From contig JAWQRO010000087.1 in NCBI GenBank assembly GCA_033557835.1, forward strand, positions 1-59,858: a DNA stretch of 59,858 bases. Direction: 5' to 3'. Made by a program: the position numbers and the translations under genes. Shown here piece after piece: positions 11,751 to 24,119 of the stretch. The stretch is from Helochares maculicollis. Its lineage: Eukaryota; Arthropoda; Insecta; Coleoptera; Hydrophilidae. The notes beneath the pieces are model-generated. The model saw only the letters and a program-made list of their open reading frames with translations, did no database searches and had not been told where the DNA came from. Position 1 is the first letter of the stretch. Every line of letters begins with the position of its first letter.

Positions 11751-14700
11751 ATATAGTTATGGCGATCATGAAAAAATTCGACATCGCGATTTTGACAGAG
11801 CGTCACGTTTTGAGAACCCCTGACCATTTTTGCCATGATGTTAATGTGCGTGTGTGTGTATGACCACGATGGCGGTCGTACCGTTTGAGGGGAGGCGATA
11901 AAATTTGGCATTCGACGTAAAACCTTAGGACTGCATCAACTTTTGTGGCGTGTAGGATTATAGAATGTTTACCTACACAGCTTTGAAATTTGTTCAAGTA
12001 AACTAGTAGTTAAAACAACGCTGTCAAGTTGAAACTTCATGCACGTCATCAACGCCGTGAAAAACTGGTTGGTGCAAGTTTTCAACACGATCAGTGCACC
12101 AGAAATGCTATTTTTTAATTTTGAAAATACCATTTTGACTCGTGTGACTTTACCTGCACAAATTTTAACATTCGCTGTATTATTGCACGAAGTATAGTAA
12201 AGGGAAGGTAGTGCGATTATGAAAACATTCGACTAGATTTTTACGAATGTTCACGTTTTGAAGGCTTCTGCATCCATAATGATCATTTTTGACATGTTGT
12301 GTCCCCGTGAATGTCTGTGTGTGTACATAAATACGATAGCGGTCAAACCGTTTGAGGTGGATTGATGAAATTTAGCATACTGCTTTTGTGGCAAAATTGT
12401 AGTTCCCTATCCATTTTTGCGGCGTGTAGAATTACCGGAAGTGCCTCTTTACCTACAAAGTCATGACATTTTTTCAAGTAAAGTACTCGTTAAAACAGAG
12501 CTATCAAATTGAAACTTCGTGCACGTCTTGAACGCTATGAAAAACTGGCACGTACAATTTTTCAATAAGATCGGAGTACCAGAAGTGCTGTTTTTTAATT
12601 TTCAAAATTCCATTTGCATAAATTACATTTTTACGTTCGCCGTATTGCTGCACGAAATATAGTAAAGACATAATGAAATTATTCGACTAGATTTTGACGA
12701 ATTTTCACGTTTTGAAGACCTCTGCATCCATTATGATCATTTTTGGGAGACTATGTCTACGTGAGTGTTTGTGTGTGCACATAAACATGATTGAGGTGGA
12801 TTGATGAAATTTGGCATACCGCTTTAATGGCAAAATCGTGGATCCATATCAACTTTTGTGGCGCGTAGAATCACCAGAAGTACCTCTTTACCTACAAAGT
12901 CATGACATTTTTTCAAGTAAACTACTCGTTAAAACAGAGCTATCAAGTTGAAAGTTCGTGCACGTCTTAAACGCCATGATAAACTGGCAAGTGCAAATTT
13001 TCAACAAGATTGGAGTGCCAGAAAGGCTGTTTTTTAATTTTGAAAATTCCATTTTGACTCGTGTGACTTTACCTGCATGAAATACATTTTTACATTCGCT
13101 GTATTACTGCAGGAAGTATAGTAAAGGGAAGGTATTGCGAGTATGAAAACACTCGACTATATTTTTACGAATGTTCACGTTTTGAAGGCCTCTGCATCCT
13201 TTATGGTCATTTTTGGGCATGTCTGTACGTGAGTGTCTGTGTGTACATAAACACGATAGCAGTCAGACCGTTTGAGGTGGATTGATGAAATTTGGCATAC
13301 CGCTTTTGTGGCAAAATTGTATATCCGTATCAACTTTTGTGGCATGTACGATTACCGGAAGTGTCTCTTTACCTACAAAGCTATGACATTTTTTCAAGTA
13401 AACTACTCGTTAAAACAGAACTATCAAGTTGAAATTTCGGGTACGTCTTAAACGCCATGAAAAACTGACAGGTGCAAATTTTCAAGAAGATCGGATCACC
13501 AGAAAAGCTATTTTTTAAATTTTGAAAATTCCATTTTGACTTGTGTGACTTTACCTGCATAAATTTTATTTTTACAATCGCCGTATTACAGAACGAAGTA
13601 TAGTAAGGAGAAAGTGTTGCGAAAATGAAATTATTCGACTAGATTTTGACGAATTTTCACGGTTTGAAGGCCTCTGCATCCTTTATGGTCATATTTGGTC
13701 ATGTCGTCTCTACGTGTGTCTGTGTGTGTACATAAATACGATAGCGGTCAGACCGTTTGAGGTGTATTGATGAAATTTAGTATACTGCTTTTGTGGCAGA
13801 ATTATAGTTCCCTATCAATTTTTGCGGCGTGTAGAATTAGCGGAAGTGCCTCTTTACCTACAAAGTCATGACATTTTTTCAAGTAAACTACTCGTTAAAA
13901 CAGAGCTATCAAGTTGAAATCTCGTGCACGTCTTAAACACCATGAAAAACTGACAAGTGCAAATTTTCAACAAGATCGGATTACCAGAAGAGCTATTTTT
14001 TAAATTTTGAAAATTCCATTTTGACTCGTGTAACTTTACCTGCATAAATTACATTTTTACATTCGCTGTATTCCTTCACGATATATAGTAAAGAGAAGGT
14101 GTTGCGATAATGACATTATTCGACTAAATTTTGACGAATTTTCACGGTTTGAAGGCCTCTGCATCCTTTCTGGTCATTTTTGGGCATGTTGTTTCTACGT
14201 GAGTGTCTGTATGTGTACATATACACGATAGCAGTCAGACCGTTTGAGGTGGATTGATGAAATTTGGCATACGGCTTTAATGGCAAAATTGTGGATCCGT
14301 ATCAACTTTTGTGGCGCGTAGGATTACCAGAAGTACCTCTTTACATACAAAGTCATGACATTTTTTCAAGTAAACTACTAGTTAAAACAGAGCTATCAAG
14401 TTGAAACTTCGTGCACGTCTTAAACGCGACGAAAAACTGACAGGTGCAAATTTTCAACAAGATAGGATTACCAGAAGAGCTATTTTTGAAATTTTGAAAA
14501 TTCCATTTTGAGTCGTGTGACTTTACCTGCATAAATTACATTTTTACGTTCGCCGTATTGCTGCACGAAATATAGTAAAGAGAAGGTGTTGCGATAATGA
14601 AATTATTCGACTAGATTTTGACGAAGTTTCACGTTTTGAAGGCCTCTGCATCCATTATGATCATTTTTGGCATGTTGTCTCTACGTGACTGTCTACATAA

Positions 14701-15160
14701 ACACCGTAGAGGTCAGACCGTTTGAGGTAGATTAATGAAATTTGGCGTAAGGCTTTTATGGCGAAATCATAAATTCGTATCAACTTTTGAGGCGTGTAGA
14801 CTTACCAGAAGTACCTATTTACCTACAACGTCTTTTACTTTTTCCAAGTAAACTAGTCTTTAAAGCAAAGCTATCAAGTTGAAATTTCGTGCACGTGTTA
14901 GAGGCCACAAAAACATTGTAGGCACAAATTTTCAACATGGTCGGAGCACTGACAGTGTACCTTTATATACGTACTGAAATTGGAACAATTGAATATTCTT
15001 GGTGAAATTGCATTGTTGACTAGATATATTGAGTCATATGAAAATTGATAATTTTATTTTTGCATCATTCGTAGGTTTTTCTCCTTTGATTACCTCACAG
15101 GTACTTTTATGCAGTACATATTTATACGGGAAGATTAAGTGGAGACACTCCTCATTCGAG
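11750..15160 (+). repeat. Family K tandem array, ~480-bp units, with terminal tail
   Basis: Seven units are anchored by the phrase around GACCGTTTGAGG at 11881, 12348, ~12790, 13268, 13753, 14240 and 14718, with periods of about 467-487. Each unit runs through GATTGATGAAATTTGGCATA, then 'ATCAACTTTTGTGGCG', 'TTTACCTACAAAGTCATGA', 'AGAGCTATCAAGTTGAAA', 'TTTTGAAAATTCCATTTTG' and a GAAGTATAGTAAAG motif. After the last unit, 14960-15160 holds a non-repeated tail ending GGAGACACTCC. The same tail follows other blocks. No protein-coding capacity seen. Confidence 0.85.
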
Positions 15161-17194
15161 TACTACTTTGTTAATCGGGCTTGGAATTTGATCAAACAAA
15201 AGTAATGATTGCGCCTTGTTTTGAAAGCGGCTTTTGTTCACTGCAAAGGCAGGAAATGTAATTGCCACAAAAATATGAATTTCTACTCGACATTAACACG
15301 GTTTCTAGCGTCCCTGTGATCTTTGCACTTGTTTCTACAAGGCACACAATAAGATTTCGAGTTATGCAACTCGAAGCGTTCTAACAGGTGTGACAATTTT
15401 ATCACGTATGAGACTTTACTACTTATGCGATTTGCTACACACGGTTTTAGTACGTACATAGTTTTATTTCATGCACTATTTTAGTACGTGTTTGGCTTGC
15501 CCACAGGAACAGGTATGTTTTTTCTTCCTTATGGCAAGAGTCTTGTTAAAATGTTCATAAATTGCCCACAACTGGATTTGGACGAGGCTCTTTAAGTAGC
15601 CGAGTAATAGAATTTTAATTGGCTGCCTTCAACAAAGCGACTGTCTTAGTGCTAAATTTGAATAGGTACGTACGAGTTGTACGTATCTTTAAGCTAAACA
15701 AGCTGTGGCAACTTTATATTTAAATGATATTGACCCAATATTTTTCGGCGTGGTTTAGAAAAAAATTGTTTTGAAATTCTTGTATATACCTTTCCAAATT
15801 AGTGCTGCTAATTGATCCACAAATGATACGGCATAAAGCATATTTGTTAAGGTATGCGCGTGTATGTGCATGGAAATAATCGAGTAATATTTTTTTACTT
15901 TTAAAATAAATAAATGCGCCGCTATTCTAGGACATTTAAATAATGACAGCGATATGCATACAAACCTACAGAACAATTATTATTGTTTCACATTGGTAAA
16001 GATCGTTGATCCAAAAGTGTCGCCCTTGTTTTTGTTTGTTCAGCTAATGACTCAATTTCGAATTAGCTCAGGGAAACTGTGCTTTTAAACAAGGGATTTG
16101 AATGGAATTTTGAATACGAAGCTAGAATTCTATCAGAGCAACGGAACAGCCTTTTTTCTCGTATTTAACACAGCATGCAAAGAAGTGTTAGCTGCAAAAG
16201 TGTCGAGTGAAGCGTACCTTGTACGCTCAAGTTGACTTTGAAAATACACTTTTTAGCTTCAAAATAATTAATAAAAATCATTGTCTCCCCGTTGTTTAGC
16301 CAAGTTTATTTTCCAAATGAATTCCATTTACAGTAATTACCTTTTAATTGGCGTTTCAATTACGTACGTTATTCATTCACGTGTTCATTACATTTATTAA
16401 AATAATTGCACACTTTACAATAAAAACGAGTATATATTTACCAATTTCATAATGATATTTCAGCTCTAAAACTAGTAATAATAAAATCAACTCGCTTTTC
16501 GTTGAAAATCAACGCGAGGTTTTGCAGATGTGTGCACGCAACTAGACGATTGTATGGAAAATTACACATATTTGCTCGTTTGACTAAAAAGTTGGACTAT
16601 CAAAAAGTTAACTGAGTTGGGCCTTTTTCCGAATAATCTTAATTAAGTGATTGCTGGCTTAATAAAGGTAATTGGTATCCCAGGCATCGTTGAACTAAGA
16701 AAGGGCTCAAGATGTAATAATGAATAGTCAAAAATGACCGCTTATTTTCTGCGATTCCAACGAAGACAACAGCAGGTTATTGTAATTCTTGCTTAACGAA
16801 AATTGGAAACTTATAGGAACATAAAATTTCAGTTACGAAATCGCCTCTTATCTAAAACTTTCGGGTGAAATATATTAACATTAATAAACATGACACAGTA
16901 GCTTTCGTAACCGATGCAGTTCTAAAGAAGTCCAAACTGAGTAGACGCAAATTTGAAAATTAGAGCGGTAGTTTTTTATCACTATTATTAAACTAGATCA
17001 ACAGTCAATACTATTATACATGGTTTTGTTAAGTATTACAAATCTTTTTTTTGCTAGTTAAGAGGTTTAAGGCGCCCCCTCTCCCCCGAATTTCATAATT
17101 TATTCAACTAAATATCTTGAGGTATCTTCCTTTTTAATCTTGTGTGGATATTTCGTTCAGTTCGCCTAGTTTATAACAGTAGCTTAATTACAAA
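15160..17194. other. Stretch without a recognised gene
   Basis: Two kilobases of AT-rich sequence with no coding frame, array or transposon I recognise. Confidence 0.4.
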
Positions 17195-18956
17195 CCAGGC
17201 TGTTCAATAAGTTTTCCGATCGATAGAAAAGAGCTTTGCTACTAGCCTATTATCCCAAAAACTTAGATCCGTATCAGCTTTTGAGGCATGTAAGGCCCCC
17301 GAAAGTACCCGTTTACCTACACAGTTTTGAAATTTTTCCAAGTAAACTAGTCTTTAAAATTAAGCTATCGGAATGAAATTTCACACACATCTTAAATATT
17401 GCAAAACACTGACAGATACAAATTTTCAACATGATCAGAGCACTGGAAGTGCTATTTTTATAATTTTGAAAATTCCCATTTTTGCAGGCCTTGGCATAAA
17501 AAATTTTACTAAAATGTTACAAAAATGCTTAGCATGGAAAATATAGCAATAACAAAGAGTTCCGTGTAAATTTGAAAACCGGAAGTGGGACTTTACTGTC
17601 ATAAATTTAATTTTTTAGTTATGAATTTATGTTCTAAAATTGGACCCTTCCTTTAAGAATATTAAAAATATTCCGATGATATATATGTACTGAAAAAGAA
17701 GTGATTATTCCTTATGAATATATTAATGTGTTGAAAATAGACATTGAAGTATATGTAAATTATGAATATTAAAACTTTTGCTTTTAGTTTTGAAAAGCAT
17801 ATAAGTGTTCGTAGTTTTATAATTATTAATGGCAGGTACTTTTATGTCGTACATATATTTATACGGGAATGTTGAGTGAAGACACTCCAGATTTTTATGT
17901 TAATACACTCTTCATATACACGTATGTGAAGTTTCATTTCGATCTATCAATTCATTCTTTGTTTCTAAGCCATTTAGTATCGACGTGTCACAGTATTTTT
18001 ACAACAGAAAAATCAAATATCGCGAAGTGATTGAATTTTTATTATTGGAAGATTTAAAAGCCAATTTATGAACGGATGTTGAAAGTATCTAAGGATTCGC
18101 CTTCAGTTAGTACAGTAGAAAGATGGGTTGCCTAATTTAAACGTGGTTGTACAAGCCTTGAAGGCCATCCAAGTCAAGTAGTCCAAAACCAGCAACAGCA
18201 CCAGAAATCGTCGAAAAAATAGGGGATACCGTATTGGAAAATCGTCAAGTGACTGAAAGACATTTAGTAGAAGTCTTGGGCATCTCATTGGGCAGCGTAA
18301 GCAATATTTTGGCTGAACTATTGGGTTACAGGAAGCTGGGTGCACAATGGGTGCCGCATTGGCTAACAATGGTTAACGAATGCAACCTTCTCAGCAACAT
18401 TTAGACCGTCACAAGTGCATTTTGATAGCTAAGACCCATGAATTGAAGTTCGAATTGTTGGAGCATCCACCGTATTCACCAGATTTGGCCCCTATCGGTT
18501 TCAATCTGTTTCCAGACCAAAAACTATGTGTGTGTGGAAAGCGTATTTCATCAAATGATGAGGTCATAACAGATGTGGAAGTGTATTTTGCAGCCCTTCC
18601 AGATTCTCATTTCAGGGATAGAATTTATAGATTGGAATCTCGTTGGAACGAAAGTGTATTGATGTTCGGGGGGACTATACTGAATAATAAAGTGTATCAC
18701 AAACCATAAAATTGTGATTTTTTTGATCGAACCGTAAAACTTATTGGACTATCTATAATTTTTGTTGACAGATCATCCCAGTAACGATCATAATAGTGTA
18801 TCTAAATCTATTCGCAGAGCTACTATATATACCATCGATTGTTACAATGCAATGCATTATTTCGTTTTTATTCGGTGACCACATGCTGTGCACCGTCATA
18901 TAAGTGATGATTATATGAGAAATGTAAGAATAGTTGTGTAGGTTATTAACTGTATA
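17195..18956 (+). mobile_element. Mariner copy interrupted by a family K element
   Basis: Mariner-like terminal sequence starts near 17195 (GGCTGTTCAATAAGTTTTCC) and runs to CTACTAGCCTA at 17249. It resumes at 17891 with ATTTTTATGTTAATACACTC, matching the uninterrupted copy at 1546-1595 (ACTAGCCTAATTTTTTTATG). The transposase remnant follows at 18060-18710, with the HPPYSPDLAP motif near 18470 and a broken frame. The shared tail runs to about 18956. Confidence 0.75.
17250..17890 (+). mobile_element. Nested family K element
   Basis: This 641-bp segment splits the mariner. It begins part-way through a family K unit (CCCAAAAACTTAGATCCG). It contains two of the unit's standard phrases, then the family tail (AGTTTTATAATTATTAATGG, TACTTTTATGTCGTACATAT). 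It ends in the hairpin GAGTG-AAGA-CACTC (17874-17887) and CCAG. Right flank is ATTTTT. Comparison with the empty site at ~1560 shows no target duplication. Confidence 0.7.
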
Positions 18957-20330
18957 AATGTACGAATGCGACATTCTCAGCAACATTTAGAGCGTGCCAC
19001 AAGAGCATTTTGATAGCTAAAGTCCATGAATTAAAGTTCAAAATGTTAGAGCATCCACCGTATTCACCGAGTTTGCCCCTAGCGATTCCCATCTGTTTCC
19101 AAACTTAAAAAAATGTATGCTTGGAAAGCGTTTTTCATCAAATGAGGAGGTCATAACAGATGTGGAAGCGTATTTTGAAGCCTTTCAAGATCACAAACCA
19201 TAAAATTGTGATTTTTTATTGAACCGCAAAACTCATTGGACAACATAGATTTTTTCTTGACAGATCATCCCAGTAATGATCATAATAGTGTATCTAAATC
19301 TATTTGCAGAATTACTATATATACCATCGATTGTTACAATGCAATGCATTATTTCGTTTTTATTCGGCGACTACGTGCTGTGCACCGTAAAGCGTTATTA
19401 TATAAGTGATGATTATATGAGAAATATAAGAATAGTTGTGTAGGTTTTTAACTGTATAAATGTACGAATGCGACATTCTCAACAACATTTAGAGCGTGCC
19501 ACAAGAGCATTTTGATAGCTAAAGTCCATGAATTAAAGTTCAAAATGTTAGAGCATCCATCGTATTCACCGGGTTTGCCCCTAGCGATTCCCATATGTTT
19601 CCAAACTTAAAAAAATGTATGCTTGGAAAGCGTTTTTCATCAAATGAGGAGGTCATAACAGATGTAGAAGCGTATTTTGAAGCCCTTCAAGATCACAAAC
19701 CATAAAATTGTGATTTTTTATCGAACCGCAAAACTCATTGGACAACATAGATTTTTTCTTGACAGATCATCCCAGTAATGATCATAATAGTGTATCTAAA
19801 TCTATTTGCAGAATTTCTATATATACCATCGATTGCTATAATGCAATGTATTGTTTCGTTTTTATTCGGAGACTACGTGCTGTGCATCGTAAAGCGTTAT
19901 TATATAACTGATGATTATATGGAAAATGTAAGAGGAGTTGTGAACCCAATTTTGTAGATTGTTAACTGTGTTAATGTACGAATGCGACTTTCTCAGCAAC
20001 ATTTAGAGCGTGCCACAAGAACATTTTGATAGCTAAAGTCCATGTATTAAAGTTCGAATTGTTGGAGCACCCACCGTATTCGCCAGGTTTGCTCCTAGCG
20101 ATCCCCATCTCTTTCCAGATCTAAAAAATGTATGCGTGGAAAGCGTTTTTCATCAAATGAGGTCATAACAGATGTGGAAGCGTATTTTGCAGCCCTTCAA
20201 GATTCTCATTTGAGGGATAGAATTCATGAACTGGAATCTCGTTGAAACGGAAGTGTATTGATGTTCAGGGGGACTATACTGAATAATAAATTGTATTCCA
20301 AGCCATAAAATTGTGTCTTTCTTATCGATC
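18957..20330 (+). mobile_element. Tandem units derived from truncated mariner
   Basis: Three further units start with the same junction (TGTACGAATGCGAC) near 18957, 19457 and 19975. The first two are about 500 bp and lack both the transposase N-terminal part and a ~112-bp C-terminal segment. The third keeps the C-terminal segment. All retain the tail with GATTGTTACAATGCAATGCA-type sequence. None can encode transposase. Confidence 0.8.
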
Positions 20331-20548
20331 CGGAAAAGCTATTGAAGAGTCAGATAACTCTAGTGTCTTTGTTTGCAGGGTGATGTCTGCGGTTAGCCCA
20401 TTTAGATTTACGCCTCAGCTCTGATTTTGAATTCTCCAGAATTATAATCTTCTAAATATCTGTGTTAAGCTAAATTAGTCCTTAAGAAAGATAGATGCCA
20501 CCCCCTTCCACATGTAAGGGTACATACTGTTCAAGCCGGCGACAGATA

Positions 20549-20638
20549 GTCGTTTTGCAGATCTCGGCCTTGTTAGCAGTCGTTTTGCAGATCTCGGCCT
20601 TGTTGGCAGTCGTTTTGTAGATATCAGCCTTGTTGGCA
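20549..20638. repeat. 30-bp tandem repeat, three copies
   Basis: The unit begins GTCGTTTTGCAGATCTCGGC and ends CTTGTTGGCA. Units start at 20549, 20579 and 20609; the third differs at a few bases. Confidence 0.9.
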
Positions 20639-20649
20639 GTGTATTATAT

Positions 20650-21290
20650 ATATCATAAGCAAGTTGTATTTTTTCACCCTGCAAAGCGAATTCATAAGAA
20701 AGCGTTGATCCTTAAATCATAAGGAAACGCAGGCAGCTAGCCTTATTTTGAACCAGCAACCAAAGGAACATCAAAGAAAATATTGGTCCTTCCAACAGGA
20801 AGCAGACATAAGAAACACATCATAAAATGCATTGGTCCTTCGAGCCGGATACAACACACAATCTGGATTTGCTGAGCAATAATTCTTAGTATGTCCATAT
20901 TCCTCACATTGACAGCACTGTGATGCGTTATTTGAATTTCTTCAAAATTCCTCAATTACTTTGGCTTGACTACTCTACTTTGAAGACATCTTTAGCCTGT
21001 TCGGTATCACATGTCTCGCATATCGACAGAAGTACTTTTTCTGTGCCTAGCAGCATAGTGACGCTTATATTTCACAAACTAACATTGGTTAGTTGCTTCA
21101 TGATTTCGCAAAGACAATAGGATATCTGTTAAAACGATTGACAGTGGTTTACCGCGATAGTATTGACAGAAACGATGCTCAATTTTGTTCTCAGTGTAGT
21201 ATTTTGTAAAGTTTTTGCAATCCTCAGAAGATTGTAACTCAATTTTGAGGATTTTGTTTTTGAATTCTGTTTCAAAATCTGTCTTTGCTA
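20650..21290 (-). mobile_element. Non-LTR retrotransposon gag-like remnant
   Basis: Read on the minus strand, about 20865-20935 encodes CCQCEEYGHTKNYC, a C-x2-C-x4-H-x4-C zinc knuckle. Upstream on that strand (about 21100-21280) is ENKIEHRFCQYYRGKPLSIV, the kind of sequence that precedes the knuckles in Jockey-type gag proteins. Frames are broken and no reverse transcriptase is seen, so this is a 5' fragment only. Confidence 0.5.
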
Positions 21291-22130
21291 TCCATTGGAG
21301 AGCTTTAACGATTTCCTGGCAATTCAGAGCGTTAACATTGGTAGTACCTTTTTTCAGTCTGGATTTTTTAAATCCTCTTCATTGGCGAAGGTAACGCCCT
21401 CATATGGTTCGACGGGGAGCGGTAAAGATTATAAGACGTGGGTGCAAGGTCCGGACTGTGCGGTGGATGTTGAAGGGCCTCCCATTCGGGCTCTTGGAGT
21501 GCCACTTTGACGATTTGTGCAACATGGGGCCTGGAATTGTCATGAAAACATATAGTTTGGCCGTGTCGAGGGGTTTTTCTAATGGAATAGACTCGTTCAC
21601 GCGATGTAGCTGAGCTATGTAGCGCTCTTTGATTTCCAAGTGGATCCAAGTACCACTAAACGCAGGTCAAGGTCTTCCTTGGATGGAGGTCAGGTTTGAC
21701 TCTGGGATTTAGCGTATCTTCTGAAGCCACTTCCCGTCATATTTATCTATGGGTACCATTTCTCATCTCCCATCACGATTCGGTACAGAAAACAGTTTAT
21801 GACCGGGTGTTGCTGGATGGTGGGCGAGATGTTGAGAAGCAGTTGGAGGCGATTTTCTTTGTTGTCTTCATTAAGCTTTGCGCTGCCCAAGAGCCCAATT
21901 TTTCGGCAATTGAAGAGCGTTGAGACACTCTTCGTCAAATTCAGAAGGTCTTCCGCTGTTGGGCGTGTGTTCAACGCCAAAGGCGCTATTTTTGAACAAC
22001 GCAGACCGTGCGGTAGTCTCGCCTCTGACACCTTCTCCATATTGGGTGCAAATGTTTCGGACCGCTTCAGCAGCATTTTGGCCTCTATGAAAAGCGAAGA
22101 GGAGCAGGTTCCGAGAATGTAGCTTTACCT
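21291..22130 (-). mobile_element. Decayed mariner, cecropia-like lineage
   Basis: The minus strand starts near 22130 with a transposase N-terminus (RNLLLFAFHRGQNAAEAVRN, then RPSEFDEECLNAL). It passes the MGDEKW block that carries the first catalytic Asp at ~21750-21765, then DNSRPHVAQ near 21540. It ends with HPPHSPDLAPT near 21440. Several frame breaks are present. It abuts the gag remnant, suggesting one inserted beside or into the other. Confidence 0.75.
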
Positions 22131-22778
22131 TCTGGTTATTCCATTACTAAGCCTCAAGTAATGAAAAACGAAATTACTCAGAAAGACGATTAGCACAGTT
22201 TTGTAGAGTAGACAGAGCGTTATCGAACGATAGGTGTACACTTTGTCAAACAACAACCAATCGTTGTAAAATAAAAGGAAATTTAATAATGCCACGACCC
22301 AGCCCGATGAAATAGTCAGATTTTCTTTGCGTTGACCATCAATGAATCTCCAGGCCAGACTATAAAAGTTTGGCGTGGAAGTGCCATCATTCTTGGGTGC
22401 AATTCTGCATGAATGGTCAATAGTCATGTGAAGAAAAAGTCATATTAATTCTAAATTTCACGCAAGCAAAATTGCTGGTAATTGCTAGTTTGCAATAGAG
22501 TTAAGCAGCGGTAATAATAGCAGCAGTAGCAATAATAATAGTTCTATAGACGCTGTTGTAAATCATATGGTGCCAAAAGACTCGCCAAAAAACAATCTGT
22601 TTTGAAAACACCTGTGTCAACGACTCCAGGTTTATCGAAATTTTTATACTTGGTAGGATGTGGTCGGAGAAAAACAACCAGCCGTTATCGCAACTCAAGA
22701 CTACTTATATATACGTTTAGATTAGATTGATTAAATACACACATACTCTATTTAGTTGTCAAATAACAACGTTTCGAA
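22131..22778. other. Upstream region of the galactose mutarotase gene
   Basis: No gene seen. It includes an AAT/AGC-type triplet-rich patch at 22505-22550 and a TATATATA stretch near 22707, about 70 bp before the ATG. A core promoter is possible there but unsupported. Confidence 0.3.
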
Positions 22779-23046
22779 ATGAGCGATTTTTGCGAAAAGC
22801 CCAAAATGGAAGCGTTCGAGTACGTCCATCAAGGTACTGACCCAGTGCAGCTCGTGGAGGACGAATTCGGGTTGGCCCTGGACAAAACGAGGGGTGCTTC
22901 CGATCCCGTTCGCAGGTTCACCTGGAAAAACTCCCATGGAATGCTGGTTCAGGTCATCACCTATGGGGCCACGATCACCGTCATGAAGGTGCCCGATAAA
23001 AACGGGAGGCTCGAGGACGTCGTCATGGGATTCAACGACATGCAAG
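22779..23046 (+). CDS. Galm: Galactose mutarotase (aldose 1-epimerase), exon 1
   Basis: First coding exon of the enzyme that interconverts alpha- and beta-D-galactose ahead of the cytosolic Leloir pathway. The ATG at 22779 opens 89 codons plus one base. Residues about 45-89 match the family start (RRFTWKNSHGMLVQVITYGA, VPDKNGRLEDVVMGFNDMQ). The first ~44 residues (MSDFCEKPKMEAFEYVHQG...) are an extension ahead of the usual domain start. The exon ends CAAG|GTATT. Joining to 31877 gives an in-frame QGYLNPLNPYFGATVGRVANR, a very conserved block, which confirms the junction. The intron (23047-31876, 8,830 bp) is filled with repeats. Exons 1-4 together encode about 388 residues. Confidence 0.95.
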
Positions 23047-24119
23047 GTATTAAAATAATCATTTTCCTAAGCCCCCTACGTGCGCTTTGCATTCGTTATC
23101 GGAATGCAAAATGCACCTCATTTGCTCTGCACCAGAGATAAGCAAAATAAACTCAGCTATGCAATATTATATGTAGTCACTGCAACGCAAAGCGTTCCTG
23201 TATTTAACCTTGCATTTGCTGTTTTAACCCCTTGCCGCCTAACAATCCGAATCGTTGCGATTTGTGCTCCGAAAACCGCTTCTAGACTAGTTGTGAAAGT
23301 TTTTCAAATAATAACCAAGCACGGGCCAAGATAAGAGTTACGTCGAAATCGTTACCAAACATTCTAATAAGCCATATCCATCTTGCCCAATTAATAACAT
23401 TTTTTTAGTCAGTTGCTTACCAAAAAGAGCAAATCATAACGACAAGGCTGACCTACATTTTTACCTCTCGGTTTCGTCGGAATAATCTCTATCGAAAATT
23501 GAATAACGTTCGCTCAAAAAAAAAATAAACCAAATCGCTGCAATACGAGCCGCTGCCATCTCATTAACCTTGACATTGACTTAAATTCAATATGTGCGTG
23601 CGTATTACATGAATTTATATGTAAGGCCCATTATATGGCGCGGCGTGACCTTGGCATCGCTTTGTCATCAAAATAAAAGTTTATCAATCGAGTGCAACTG
23701 CAACTGCATCTGCAAACCAATTTTTACTTCTACGCAACCTCAGCCATTAACAAAACGTAGGAGGGAATACACTCGGACGAAATAAGGCAATCTAGTCGGT
23801 ATAAAGCCAAGGGTAACGTCGCGGCTTGCCGCGTTGCAGCACAAGTCTGATTATGATTGTCCGGTACTATCAAATTGAGGCTTTCCAACATTGAATTTCT
23901 CCAATTGCAAAATAATTAAGAGATCTTCCACTCGACATACAAGGATACATAGACGAGTAGCATTAAAGAACCAGAATGTTTATGGAACTACGTGATCAAA
24001 ACTTACGTCCGATACAGACTCAAACTGACGATTTACATATCCTTCAACTCCTTTTGAGCATTTTAATTACCTAACGCATCCTAATTCAAGAGAGATGAGC
24101 AGTATGTACATTTCAAAAT
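23047..24119 (+). other. Galm intron 1, unique 5' part
   Basis: Intron sequence with no recognisable repeat or gene before the family K array begins. An open frame at 23080-23334 has no protein features. Confidence 0.5.
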
